Source: Lumbricus terrestris
Taxonomy: Eukaryota > Annelida > Clitellata > Crassiclitellata > Lumbricidae
NCBI GenBank assembly: GCA_949752735.1
Contig: OX457036.1
Location: 12,370,607 to 12,434,606, forward strand
Length of the DNA: 64,000 nucleotides
Direction: 5' to 3'
Made by a program: the position numbers and the translations under genes. This document shows, piece by piece, positions 1-11,782 of this stretch. Each line of letters starts with the position of its first letter. The stretch's first letter is position 1. The notes beneath the pieces were generated by a model. The model did not search any database and was not told the DNA's origin. It saw nothing but the letters and a program-made list of their open reading frames with translations.

Positions 1-35
1 AACAGAAATAGAGGTAAACAAGTGTGACGACATAC

Positions 36-3000
36 CACAGTGAAATTGCTGTCGCTGACTGGATTCATGATGAACGTGTTGTCACAGCCGTTTGGAACGA
101 GGTTCTTGACAACATCGCAACGCTCCGGATGGTTGTACGTCTGCAGACAACAATTTATATAATCATTTATGAACTTGTAATTGAGTGCAACATGAAGAAG
201 AGTAGTGTCCACTGTCCCTTGAGGGTAGGACGTTGTGTTAGCTACCTCATTTTCTTAGCCTCAGCATATGAGGGTCGGTGAAAAGTCCTCTCCTTCGCAA
301 TCTTAACTTCCCACTGACAGTGTACAGTCAATGTACTCATGTTACAAGAGTTGGCTAGGGAGTGTGAGTGTAGCACAGATCTCAACCCAAATTTCTGCCC
401 TGGCTGGGATTTGACCCCAACCTCTCGATTGACAGCCCAGCCCTCTAACCGCTAGACTATCAAGCACCACTCGCCCCACCCCCTCAAGTGCACCTAATCT
501 ACATAATGCATGCATGTCAAAGATACTATGCATGATTAGTGTGTTCAGAAGAGAAACAAACTTCAACCGCGTCATAATATTAATGTTTTTGTAAAACAAG
601 AAGTTCGTGAGATTTTCCAAACAAGACAAACAAGCAGAAATCACAGACTTCATAATCGGTGTAAACATTTCAAAGCATTCCAAAGAATGGCTTGTGCAAA
701 CGCGAGAGTGGCCAGACTTAATGAAAAAAGAGCGAGTAGGTCAACCTGTCTTCAATCAACAGGGAAAAAAATCAGCAACAGCAATTAAAATGCGGAATGA
801 AACTTCCGAACCCAGACGGAATTTACCTCCAGATAACACGTCAGCAGCAGGCATCAAGATTATCAAGACTATTAAATTAACTTTCTTCAAAAAGCCGCTC
901 AAAAATTCGTTTGCTTTTCATTGGCTTTCATGCACTATTGCATCTTGTCCTGTGGGCTGACTAAGCAGACCGCATAGATCTCAGATATATCCACATTCTG
1001 ATGTGACCATTCATGCGATACAAAACTGATATAATAGTAATAATAGCAAACAATAATAATCACAATAAATTTAATATAACAATATCTATTAAATTTCTGT
1101 CTTCAATAGGACTTGACATTTATGCTTAAGTTTTTGCACATCAAAATGTAGCAATTGATTTCAATAAAGAATACTCCAATCCAGCGGTTCCCAACCCTTG
1201 GCCTGCGGCGCCAAAACTGGCCCGCCTGGCCTACAAAAATGGCCCGCAGTACCTCAATGAATTAAGAAAAATATATGTAAAAACTGACAATTTGGACATG
1301 ATAGTATATATAATTCTTTTCTATTACAAATTATTTTATTTGGACCTTAATAAATCGCATCAAACATTCTTTTTGGATTCAATAATAAAAATTTTATATA
1401 CCTTTAGTTAATTAGATTATAGCATTGTGGCCCCCTAATGTCCTTCAACTAAGAAAAAGTGGCCCTTGCGTCCTCCAACTTAGAAAAAGTGGCCCGACAG
1501 ACAAAAAAGGTTCGGAATCACTGTTTCAATCTATTCTAGGTTCTAGTATGCCAATTTCATCAATGATCCATTCCAGGTATTCAATAACGAAAGATAAAAA
1601 ATTCACTATGAGTCAGAGGTACAGACCCTCATCTAACCCTGAGAAGTAATTTTAGATAAAGTACTGACAACTTTAGCTTTCAGTCAGCCAGTCCTCTCCC
1701 TCACCGTCTAATCCTTCCACTATATGTGTACAGTCAGTGTACGCCTTCTATAGCTCACATTGCCTTGCCAGAAGGCAGATCTATGAGGGCAGCAATGTCA
1801 AAACATCTTTCTGCACGGGCGGGATCTGAACGTCCAACCTCTCGGCTGCCATTCCAGCGTGCTAACAACTACAGATAGCATCAAGCACTTCTGGACACTT
1901 GAGGATACACTACAGTGCTTCTTCCAAGTCATTTATAAGCTTTATTAATTTTAGTTCAGAAAATCATTTTCATTTTTGTTTTTTGTTAAGCTCATCATCA
2001 ATTATTCATTAATTATAATTTTTGGATAATCACGTTCAGTTCTAGTTCAGTTACACTCATCGAATCACTTAAGTTCTAGTTTTTATGAACGATTGCAAAA
2101 TCTTTTTCGTTCCCGTTTTAGTTTCATTTACAAATAAACACCAATTGGTGCCCACTGAGTTGAGTGTTTTTTCAGCAGCTTTGGGCAGGAAGTGTGGTGA
2201 ATAACGGACAGAGCAAGGCCAGAATTAGCAAACTGAGCCATAAAATTAGTTGATGTTAAAAGAGCCACCCTACTCCCCGCCCTCACTCGCTTCTGAACAT
2301 TTACTCAATTAGAGCTTGGCTTTGTTGTACCAACAGCCGATGCGTTGTGCACTAAAGTCAATAGTAACAATCACATAATATTAGTTTCTCCTTTATTCAA
2401 CAATCCGGTTGACAGACCGCAGCCGGTTACAGACTACAGTTATCTTTAATTAACATCAATCTTAAATGTTCAGAACAGATCATAGATGTAAAAAACGATG
2501 AAAATTAAATAAAAAAACGGAAAAACATCGTTTTTTCAAAATAATAAAAAATGAAAAAAAAAACGATAACAAACGGAAATGGAAAATAATTTGACTTTGT
2601 TTCATCTGAAACTTCATTTTAAGCTTAAAAACCTTTCTTATGCAATTTTATCAAGAAGCTGCAAATTACACAACTTTATTATTAGGCCAAATTCCACAGT
2701 TATTTTTTCTTATAACTTTGGTTTAATAAGAAATTCAGACAAATTAAAGGTATTGAAATCTTTTCAAATTTAAATTGAAAGCATTAGTCCACATTACAAC
2801 TTCATGAGCACTGATCGACATAACGCAATTAAAATCTAATCAGAAGCAAAAAACACAGATGTGTACTAAATTATACATTGTACATTTGCACTTAAAATTG
2901 TTACTTATAAATCTTAATTCTAGGCCCAATAATTTTAAATCAAAATAACTCTTACAAATTTCATTTCTTGTAGGGATCTACTACAAGTATTTCCCAAAAT

Positions 3001-5136
3001 GAGGACTTAAACAATTACATAACTGAATCCTTGAAAGTACGGTGAAAACGTATGGAATATCAGAAAAAAATTAAATTAAGGAAAATAATAATCGACAGTA
3101 AATAATTAAATAAAGTTACATAAAAAAATAAAAAACGATAAAAACGATGCGAAAAAAACGTTTTTGGGAGAGAATAAAAAACGGGGAAAAACGTTTTTTA
3201 CAACTATGGAACAGATAGCCTGCAATACAAGGGCGCTAATAGCAGACTACAAAGCACGTCTATCCTACGGGGTTTTCGGGAATCTAAGTCAGATCCGCTG
3301 ATCTCCATGCCAGTGCGTTGTCTAATTCGCCACCCTCAATACCTTACTAGTAACAATCACATACATTACTAGTAACAATTACATACATTACATTCACTAC
3401 TACTTAAAATTCAAGAAGGTATGTAAGGCTGTCTCTTACCTCCTGATGACACCATCCGCATGGTGGTCCAGCTGCCAAACAATCTCCACAGGTTTTCTGA
3501 TCCACACAGTCGTTAGTCTTCTTCAATTCTGGAAGAAACGTCAAACCATATGAAATTAAAACTCAATATTAATTCGGTAACAAACTTCAATGAACGCAAA
3601 ACACATAAATTGGACACAGTTAGTAAGTGCTCAGTGTACGAACTAGAAATGCAAATCATGAGTAAAAGTCAGTGCAAATGTCGGGCTTCATCAAGTGACT
3701 GTATTACTTTACTTCACTTCATTTTGTTGTAACTAGCTCTGTTGTGAAACACTTCAGTCCCTAACATTGTGTTGGCACTAATTTCATATATAGCAATTCT
3801 CAGCATTTTGAAAATTTTACAGCATTCATGGAAATACGAAAGACCATGGAATTCACAACTTCCACGACTTCGTAAACTTCTACAGGTCATTATGTGGGTG
3901 GTGTAGTGGTAAGTGTCGGCGCCTTGGAGCCAGAAGGTTGTGGGCTCAAATCCGCCTTCAGCCAATGCGTAGGAACCCTGAGCAAGTCCATCACTCGCAA
4001 TTGTTCCTGCGCCTCGCCGTGAAACTCAGATTCAGTGTCTGCGCTGCAGTAGGGAGCGCCTCTGTGTAGAAATTCTTGAAGGGGTGCTATAACAAGTCCA
4101 CATAGATATATAGTTATATACATTACTATAAGATTGGATTCATTTGCACAACAACATTGAAAGGATGATTTGAGCTCTCAATTGCGTCAGATCAAAACTG
4201 CTTTGTGCTGAACCATCTCACAGTTCTTAATTTTTAATTAATGTCTAATTACTGCCAGTCACAAACGTCACATAAAGTGTCAAACATCACATTCCCTTCT
4301 GGATGCAAAGCTCGGCAACTTACTGACACATGAAATAAGATTATGAATGATTGAAGAATAACGAATGAATGAAGGAATAAATTAAGTTCAACTGAATTAA
4401 AGAATTGAAGACTGAGCAGTGAATTAATTAAACTATAATAAAAGCAAGAAAAATACAAAGATGACCCCTATTATGGATCTTGTATCCTTTAAAACTGACA
4501 ACACCTTGTATCAAGTTCCGTGATTAGGGTCTAGTCTAGAATGCACTCGAATTAGTCATCATATCTAAGTTGCATATCTATGACACTTATGACAGCTTAA
4601 TATACGTGCAAGTAAACAAATTGATTGATGGATTTATGATTGAGAACAATGAGGAATAAATGAATGAATGAATAACTATCAAGTATAACAACAACAAAAG
4701 ATGAATGAATGAACAAATGAATGAATGGAAAAAACAAAGGATGAATTAATGGAAAAATGAATGAATGAGTGCAACAAAGAAAACAACTTAAGACAAATTA
4801 ACGGACAAATGAATGAATAAACAAATGAGTGAATCATCTATAGAACGAATAAATGTAAGAAAGAAATCAAGAATGCATGAACGAACGAACAAATGAATGA
4901 ACAAATGAACGAATGAACAGAAGCGGCATTGATGCAGAACAGAAAGGGAAGAGAGTCTAATTGCCAGCAAAGTGCTTCGGCTTAAGGGCTGAAACGACGG
5001 TTAAAAGGAACGCATGGCTCTGAGTCGGCCAAACACTTAAAGCGGATGAGTAAATACCTTGAGGCGCCTGGGCGGCCATTCCACAGACCAACCACAGCAG
5101 GCAGAAAAGTCGGCAGAGTTCCAGTCTGGTATCCAT
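36..5136 (-). CDS. Integrin beta subunit, N-terminal exons (partial; continues beyond left edge)
   Basis: Three coding exons are visible on the minus strand: 5136-5058, 3528-3440 and 140-36. Their phases join exactly (1, 0, 0) and all borders are GT-AG. Exon 1 begins at an ATG in a good context (GCCATGG), 5 nt after a splice acceptor, so a 5'UTR intron is likely. It encodes a signal peptide with a hydrophobic core (LCRLFCLLWLVCGMAA). Exons 2 and 3 encode a cysteine-rich PSI domain: CGDCLAAGPPCGWCHQE in exon 2, then RCD and NGCDNTFIMNP in exon 3. This matches the integrin-beta order (CxxCxxxGPxCxWC, then RCD...GC...I.NP). Integrin betas pair with alpha subunits as cell-surface adhesion receptors. 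The betaA/I-like domain, EGF repeats, membrane segment and cytoplasmic tail must lie to the left of base 1. The PSI domain also occurs in plexins and semaphorins, but the RCD/ENP-like pattern favours integrin beta. Confidence 0.87.
275..478 (-). repeat. tRNA-derived SINE, family B, copy 1
   Basis: On the minus strand a tRNA-like head is visible with box A (TAGTCTAGCGGTTAGAGG) and box B (GGTTGGGGTCAAATCCC). The anticodon-like loop CTGTCAA suggests tRNA-Asp(GUC) ancestry. The 3' body, with GTACACTGTCAGTGG-like sequence, is shared with copy 2 at 1680-1900. It lies in the integrin intron between 140 and 3440. Confidence 0.7.
1182..1523. mobile_element. hAT-like MITE, degenerate
   Basis: The ends are CAGCGGTTCCCAAC and GGTTCGGAATCACTG, the usual imperfect hAT terminal pattern. 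Flanking 8-mers CTCCAATC (1174-1181) and TTTCAATC (1524-1531) match at 6 of 8 positions, consistent with an aged 8-bp TSD. The interior repeats GTGGCCC-type motifs. No transposase remains. Confidence 0.65.
1680..1900 (-). repeat. tRNA-derived SINE, family B, copy 2
   Basis: Minus-strand copy with the same layout as 275-478: a diverged tRNA-like head including GAGAGGTTGGACGTTCAGATCCC as box B, then the shared body containing GTACACTGACTGTACAC. It is more diverged than copy 1. Confidence 0.6.
2390..3345 (-). repeat. tRNA-derived SINE, family C, copy 1, split by a hAT-like insertion
   Basis: The head lies at about 3217-3345 and the 3' end at about 2390-2480. Both match a second copy at 16655-17105, which is uninterrupted (for example CCATGCCAGTG...GT, GCACGTC, and CCGG...TTACAG). 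The gap between the halves is exactly the element at 2481-3208 plus its TSD. Confidence 0.65.
2481..3208. mobile_element. hAT-like non-autonomous element nested in SINE-C
   Basis: The ends are CATAGATGTAAAAAACG and CGTTTTTTACAACTATG, with a perfect 8-bp TSD GAACAGAT at 2473-2480 and 3209-3216. The interior is very AT-rich, with several poly-A/ACG runs and no convincing coding sequence. Removing the element and one TSD copy restores the SINE-C sequence. Confidence 0.82.
3890..4115 (+). repeat. tRNA-derived SINE, family A, near full length
   Basis: The tRNA-like head has box A (TGGTGTAGTGGTAAGTG) and box B (GGTTGTGGGCTCAAATCC). A central body (CCTGAGCAAGTCCATCACTC) follows, then a tail beginning GGGAGCGCCTCTGTGTAG and running into CTTGAAGGGGTGCTATA. 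That tail is the same as the 3' end of LINE-A, seen at 25576-25781 and 33062-33185. It lies in the first mapped integrin intron. Confidence 0.8.
4350..4925. repeat. Imperfect (AATG)n-type microsatellite region
   Basis: Many short GAATGAATGAAC/AAATGAATG blocks are separated by A-rich sequence. No coding function is supported. It lies within the integrin intron 3529-5057. Confidence 0.7.
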
Positions 5137-7978
5137 GGCGACTGCAAGTAAGAACACATTGATTGGATTTATCATACTCTGCTGCCAAACATCCACTCAG
5201 ACAACTCATCTCACACATTCACCTTCCGCTGGAGATGACTCTGCTAGACACCTACATATCAGAGCAATTAATGCAAGACAACACAGATTTTCCTTGAAGC
5301 TACCATGACCTGGGATGGCATGCAATAATTTAGTCAGATTTTGCACAGAACTTCAAAATTTAAATGCAATGTTGACATATGGAACAAGCCAGTTTCCTTA
5401 TTAATTGACCCCATAGTAAGTACGCTTAAACTAAGGACTAAGTCTGTCTGTTTTGGAGATTTCATCAATGGCAGCCTTGTTGGCAGAGAGGAATATGATT
5501 GCCATCCTGTTTACTATACACAATTTACACATAAACACACTTAATTGTAATTTTTCAGAAGTACCGTAGCTTAAAAACAGAATTTTTACACTTTTGCAGT
5601 ATAATAAATCAAAATAATGTAGCTCTAACTTCTTAGAAGCTAACACAGCATAAGGAAATCTCCTGCACAAATTATACATTCATTGGCACGACCTTATCGC
5701 TCTTCAAGATAACATTGTTTTTTGCTTATTGCAAAAAGTAGAATGCCTGGCTGCTTGGCACAACCGCATAATCTCAACTCTAGCCCAATTTCTCACTACT
5801 CAGCCCAGGTTTTGCAGATCATTTAACATGCTTGCTTGTACTGCATAACGTTTCTCTATGAATAGGACCTCAACAGTGATTGGCTACAATGTTGTTGATC
5901 ACATTACATATACATATATACAACCCTATATTAGACAGTTTATAGCCTTTCCGTATTTTTCACTTTCACTGTATTTTGCAATTGCTGGTTTTAGCTAGAC
6001 ATTTTAAACTTATTGAAATCTCGATAATAAAATCTAAAAATATCCACATCATAAATTTTATTATAGTAATTGAAGCAACAGCTGTGATATCATGATCCCA
6101 ATACTTTCATCTGTATTATCATCAGCTATTAACATCCATCAGTTGTACTATCATCTCTACCAACAACAAAGTACCATGTCCGATTATCCATCATCCCTAC
6201 AACCATCAACACCACTACCTCCAGCAAAAAACATCACCAGCAACATCATTCATCATCATGATCCAGCTTACCACACAACTATCACGGTCATCTCCACACC
6301 ATCACCAAAACAATATCACAAATGCCACTACCATCATCACTGATAGGGTGCCCACTTTCCTATTCTTACATTTCACAACAACTGCGTAGTTCCAATTAAA
6401 GTCAAATTCGGATGGGAGCTGGGTTCATTGGGAAGAGCAGTGCACATAGACATTGCCTCAACTGAAATCTAGATGCAAGATTTTAGAACAAATTAAGTAT
6501 TATACAAATTTGATAATTAACAAGAAATCAGCCAAAAATATGCAAGTCTAGAAGCAAAGACTTGATTAAAGCGATAGGTTATGGTCTCAACAATGCACGT
6601 TAAGACAATCTAAATTTTAAAAATAGTGTGAGGCGGATTTGAAAAATATTTTACGGCGCTGCATATTTGTTGACACATTTCCTGTTTTACTTTCGAACAA
6701 TTGGAAAATCAAAATACCGTAGTGAACCCTGCCTATTCAATTATAGAAAAGTGCCCTCCAGGATGTTCATTGTCCTGTAAGGAAAGTAAACAAGGCGGGC
6801 CATTTTTTAACAATTCCGAGACGGTCTCGCAAGTAGAATCCGGGACAAGTGGCCACCCGGATCGCAGTCAAACCCACAATCACCTTCAATACCAGCATCA
6901 ATTCACCCCACAGTACACTGATATGATACACTGTCACATAAACAACAATGTTGGATAATTCGAATCAAAAACTAAAAACGTTCTTTTAAAGCATGTATGT
7001 ATGTATCTGCATCTATTTACACCTTTGCCAAGCATCTTAAAACTTTTCATTATTGCAAGAGTTGGGCTGTAGCACCTCCGAGTAGCTTTCATGGATGGGC
7101 ACAGTTCAAGTACAGTTGAAGGAGCGCACTAAAACTGTAAAATCTATTATCTCAAAGGTAAAAGTTAAAAACAAATATAGAGCGAACCAAGTGGAACCAA
7201 CAAATGGAAATGAATTAAAGAAAGACACTAATTTCTGTTGACGAAAATTAATACTGTACATATCAGATTTAAAAAATTTATTTGCTATAACTGTGTGGAA
7301 GTGGCATTCAGCAATGATTGTGTCTGCTATACAAACGGCAAAAAAACCTGGTGCATGCTGAAAAAGATAATTAATAACTATTATTCTGCTGTACAGCAAC
7401 AGTGTAGATAGGGCTTACTGTGGGCAGTAGAAGTTTAAGTTTTGATAACAATCAAATTAAACAATGCATTTCATTGACTCGATTATCTGGATTACAGATA
7501 GTAATATACAACGCTCATATTTAGTAAACATTGAAAACTGTTCCTTTCCTGCAATTCTGTTCAGCAAATTAGTGTCTAAAATCATTAGGTTGTGTGATAA
7601 TCGATTTCGGGGATTCAGTCAAAATTTCTTTAAGGGATTCGGGTTTCGGACAACCTCAATGGTCAATGGATGCCTAAGATAACAATCAAGAAAACCAAGC
7701 AGCCCTGACTAAAGTGTCGGTCATTTTCTCTTTCCTCTTTATTTCCTTTCCTATTTTTTAATTGTTAATCCAAAATTCACTCTTTTATTTTTCATGAACG
7801 GTCCTATTTTTCCGCCCCTCCAGAAGTGCCACCCTGGGTAACTCGACCCTCCCCTTAGCACGCCTCTGCTTACCTCACTAATTTACAGCCACACGAGCAA
7901 ACATTTATCATAACCTTTGCGAAAAATTTTGATCGTACATAGAAAATTATGACAGCACAACCTGAAGTGGCGCCCACG

Positions 7979-8148
7979 GCGAAACTGTAGTTTCGGGGAC
8001 CGTGTGTGTCGGTTAGGGTCAGGTCAGGCGTCGTGAGGGTCGTTTAGGATAAGGTTAAGCTTCGTGAGGGTCGGTTAGGGTTAGTGTCGTCATTAGATAC
8101 TATACTAAGATATTGTGTATGCTTCGGTCCCCCATACTGCAGTTTCGC
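7979..8148. mobile_element. MITE with GGTTAGGG-type core (Mutator-like)
   Basis: The inverted ends are GCGAAACTGTAGTTTCGGGG and the complement of CCCATACTGCAGTTTCGC. They are flanked by a 9-10 bp direct repeat, GGCGCCCACG, at 7969-7978 and 8149-8158. The interior carries CGTCGTGAGGGTCG and telomere-like GGTTAGGGTTAG blocks, also found in the element at 41626-41908. TSD length suggests Mutator, but no transposase is present. Confidence 0.72.
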
Positions 8149-10261
8149 GGCGCCCACGAGAATGTTAGAGAAGTCCAAATTTTTACCGTAGACGAGACGT
8201 TTGGAGCTACACTTAATTAGAGTAGGGCATACTACGCTCGCTTATATAAAAACGTGTATAATAAACATTATATTTACATCCAAATATATTCGGTTAATAA
8301 GTTTAGTTAAGTTAAAGAAATGAATCTGGACGATGGCGAACACCTACATCCGGTACCCTGCCTTAGTCACAACAAAGTGGAATTCAAGGAATCCCACCGC
8401 TGATTAAAACCTCATCCTTACAAATATAAATTAAAAGCTACCTCGATTCGAAGTGTCCTTACCTCCTATAATTCAGATTCCTGAAAAAACGAAATTTTTC
8501 GACTTTTATTTGTTACAATCCTGGAAATGATTAAGTTTGAGTGATCCTCCGCATAATGAACGCTCACTCATTACTCAAGGATGAGGGCGAGGATAGAGAC
8601 AATTGCACTACTTAGAGTAAGAATAGAACATTTTAAATATGGAATCTAATACGGTAAGTAAGTAGGCCTACGCTTTTATGCTCCACTCGCAAACGCACAA
8701 TGGACATACAACAGGAAACATTGTTATAAGGCATCGAAGTATTAATTAGTAATTTAAGCTGTAAATTAAGTTAGATCCTGCACCATAGTGTGCCTTTGTA
8801 AACCCGTTTCAGTGGATGGAACACCACTAAAATCTCCCATAAGAAGAACTGGTAGCCAGAGAGGACCGAGACATTAAATGTAGATGGTCTTTTGGTAGTC
8901 TTTCCTCGTCTTTCTCTCGCCTCAAATCTTGACTTTCTCTCGATTGCACTGAGAATACTTCTAAAAGACTTTTGTGGGAAGCACTTAATAATTGGTCATA
9001 CAATATAATACAATACAAAAGTAGTAGGTAGGGTAGCAAACTGTCAATAAAGAGGTCAAGTGGTCAAATCCCTGAGGAAAAATAGAGGTTTCGAGATTTT
9101 GGACAAACTTTCAAGGCGTCGGACAGCACAGTCAACTGAAAAAGCAAGCGGCAATGGCTAGGAACACGTACCCGTCTGATACACGGAGACTATGAAAACA
9201 ATATAAATTTTATGGGACTGCCCTTCTTTCAATTCAAGCTTTGCACGATCAAGTTTAGCCCAACCCGATGTAGTTTGACAGCTCTTGAAGAAACTCCAAA
9301 GCAGCTTGCTCCCGAGTCTCGAACAAAAAACCAATACCTTCACTTGACTTTTGCTTAAGAAATAGGCGCTTGACTTATTTCTCGACTTTTTCATCGTGTG
9401 GTAAGCTGGTAGTGGTGGTACTTGTCGTAATGTCCAAAATTTAGCAGCACACAAATGGCATCAGACTAATAATTTATTTATTTTTTCCGCGACACTATGA
9501 TCGATAATAAATTTTATGAAATCAGATTTCAAAGTTGTCACATAAGATGACAGTAATCAGGACTTAAGCAACATCCAAATTTTTTAGACTCAATCGGTTT
9601 TCCTGTAGTAGACCTACTCGTGCCTTTACTGCCTTTGTAAATACGGTACAGCAGTACTAGAGAACACCTTCCTGGCATAAAAGTCCATATTCTGTTAAAT
9701 AGTTTATAGGATTTTATAGCAATTTTATTCAGCACTGTCATCAGAAAATTTATTGAACAATTCTGACATAATGCCTCACAGATATTAGGGAAACAGTCGA
9801 CAACATCCTAGCATAATATATAAAAGGTCGTTGCTAGCAAAAATGGTCTTTGATAAAAGAATTAAGAACAAAGATACCAAGAAAACAGACATCTTATAAC
9901 TAGCAATAGTTATATTACAGACTGTAGTCTGTGATATTACAGCAAAGACACCATGGAGACAGCCTTTGACAAGTGTGACATAGAGGCAGTGTGATATTAA
10001 ACAGAAAAACCATGGAAACAGTCTCTGACATCATAGCCAGTCTGATAATTTATAACAACAAAGACAATATGTAAAGAGCCTATGACATCACAGCAACTGT
10101 AATATTTCAACAAAGACACCATGGTCAATGGCACATGGAAACAGTGTAACCATGCATGGCAACAGTTTGTATTCCATTTATTACAATTTCAATAAAACCA
10201 TTCTAATAATGCACATGACAACAATAGATCGACAAAACTCCTCCTCATTCTGACAAGACAT

Positions 10262-10439
10262 CAGGGATTAAAGTGTGGCTGGACGGTCATGGACGGCGTC
10301 CATGCACTTGTTTTAAAATCTGAACGCCGTCCAGCCACTTATTGGCGAGCACAGACTGGAAAGGTAAGGGGCGTCCAGGCACTTCTTTTGGAAAGGTAAG
10401 GGGCGTCCAGGCACTTATTTTTCCACACTTTAGACACTG
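10262..10439. mobile_element. hAT-like MITE family with GGACGGCGTCCA core, copy 1
   Basis: Ends are CAGGGATTAAAGTGTGG and CCACACTTTAGACACTG. The flanks CAAGACAT (10254-10261) and CTAGACAT (10440-10447) agree at 7 of 8 bases. The interior has GGACGGTCATGGACGGCGTCC and repeated AAGGGGCGTCCAGGCACTT blocks. An opposite-orientation copy lies at 22046-22191. Confidence 0.75.
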
Positions 10440-11329
10440 CTAGACATCAAGACAACGGCATCAATGATCAGTTTATAACACATGATGATAATAGGCTTTG
10501 AATCTCTCAAGCATCAAAACATTATGGAACCGGCTTTTCGCATGCATTTGATCAAATCAAGTTAATTGTTTCTCAATTTATACTTGACTTAGGTTAGGTT
10601 ACAAGTCAAATTTAATAGGTCATACAGGTTGACAGGATCTTCAAATTCTTTTTGTTTTAACCTTCTTTCATTGCAGTTTTCAAATATTTTACAAATAAAC
10701 TATAATAAGTGCATACAATGTTTTATTAAATTAAAAATTCTATATTCTGATCACAGTTCAATGTGCTAATGTCTTGAACATATTTTGTTAAGTGTAAAAA
10801 TTCCATATTTTTTTATTACAATTCAATATATTAATGGATTCATTTAATAATCTCTTGAGGAATATGAAATGTAAAAGACCCATTACGATAATAATTTGGC
10901 TTCCATGATTCGAACATGTATTCAATCTGTACAGTGTATAAAATTTAACATTTCAGCAGTAATTACTTCAGTCAGTGCAGGAAACAATGTTCATGATAAA
11001 TTCAGCAGCATCACAGGAAAGATGAATATCTCAAGATTCAGAGCACATTCAGGCACACTACAGAAAGCAGATGTTCATAGCATGATTCGTTGTTTTAAGC
11101 TGTGCTCAGGTACGTTTCTTCAAATGCTCGCTTTTGCTGTTAACGAAAAACAAAATATACCAATTAATTCATTTGGCTTGTGAGTAGTTTTGTTGCAAAT
11201 GGCATTACATAAATTTTACTAACAAAATACATTTTTTATTAATATCAATTGGTTTTACTAGCTGCACAGTTATTTGTAAAATCTTTAAATTTAAAAATAA
11301 ATACAAAGTCACACCGAAATGTGAATCTG

Positions 11330-11501
11330 AAGCATGGATAGTTAGCCGCCAGAGGGAGGTGCAGTCAGAGATCCATTTGCTTGAAAGCCAAGGAGAAATA
11401 GTAAGTTCTGAGTCGCTTTTAAAGGGAAGAAGTGAATTTGAGCTACAAAGCGAGAGCGGAAGTCGATTCCATTCCATGGGTGCGAAGGCATGGACATGCA
11501 T
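11330..11501 (-). pseudogene. Probable non-LTR retrotransposon ORF2 C-terminal remnant
   Basis: A minus-strand open stretch contains APMEWNRLPLSL followed by FKS, which resembles the conserved post-reverse-transcriptase tail (P.xWNxLPxxLR...FK..LK) of LINEs. It is short and degenerate. Confidence 0.4.
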
Positions 11502-11782
11502 GCAAGCCCAGACTGTTCAGCATTGGGGCTCAGCTAACCGACTTGTATTTGATGAATGCATGCAATGAGGAGGAAAATCAGGAGTTAGTAGTGAGAGAGG
11601 GTAGGGAGGTATATTTGTGCTGAGCAATTTGTAGGTCAAGCAGGCCAATTTAAATTTAGATCACTTCATGTAGAATGTAACCAAGAAATCTGTTGCAGTT
11701 TTACCATAATCTCAGCGTGAAGTGATTTCAGGAATTCATAAATAATTAACCACATTAGGCACAGATATATTCGCAGAAGAAT

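Larger units (their letters stand above)
5137..11782. other. Intergenic interval between integrin beta and calaxin
   Basis: No supported coding exon was found here. The integrin 5'UTR exon and promoter should lie just right of 5141, because a splice acceptor sits 5 nt before the start codon. The stretch contains an ATC/CCA-rich segment (about 6090-6345), a Mutator-like MITE (7979-8148), a hAT-like MITE (10262-10439) and a probable LINE C-terminal remnant (11330-11501). The rest is AT-rich sequence in which I recognise nothing. Confidence 0.5.

Noticed and set aside
3890..3965. A functional tRNA gene
   Set aside because: Boxes A and B are present but the acceptor stem does not pair and it continues into a SINE body and LINE-derived tail.
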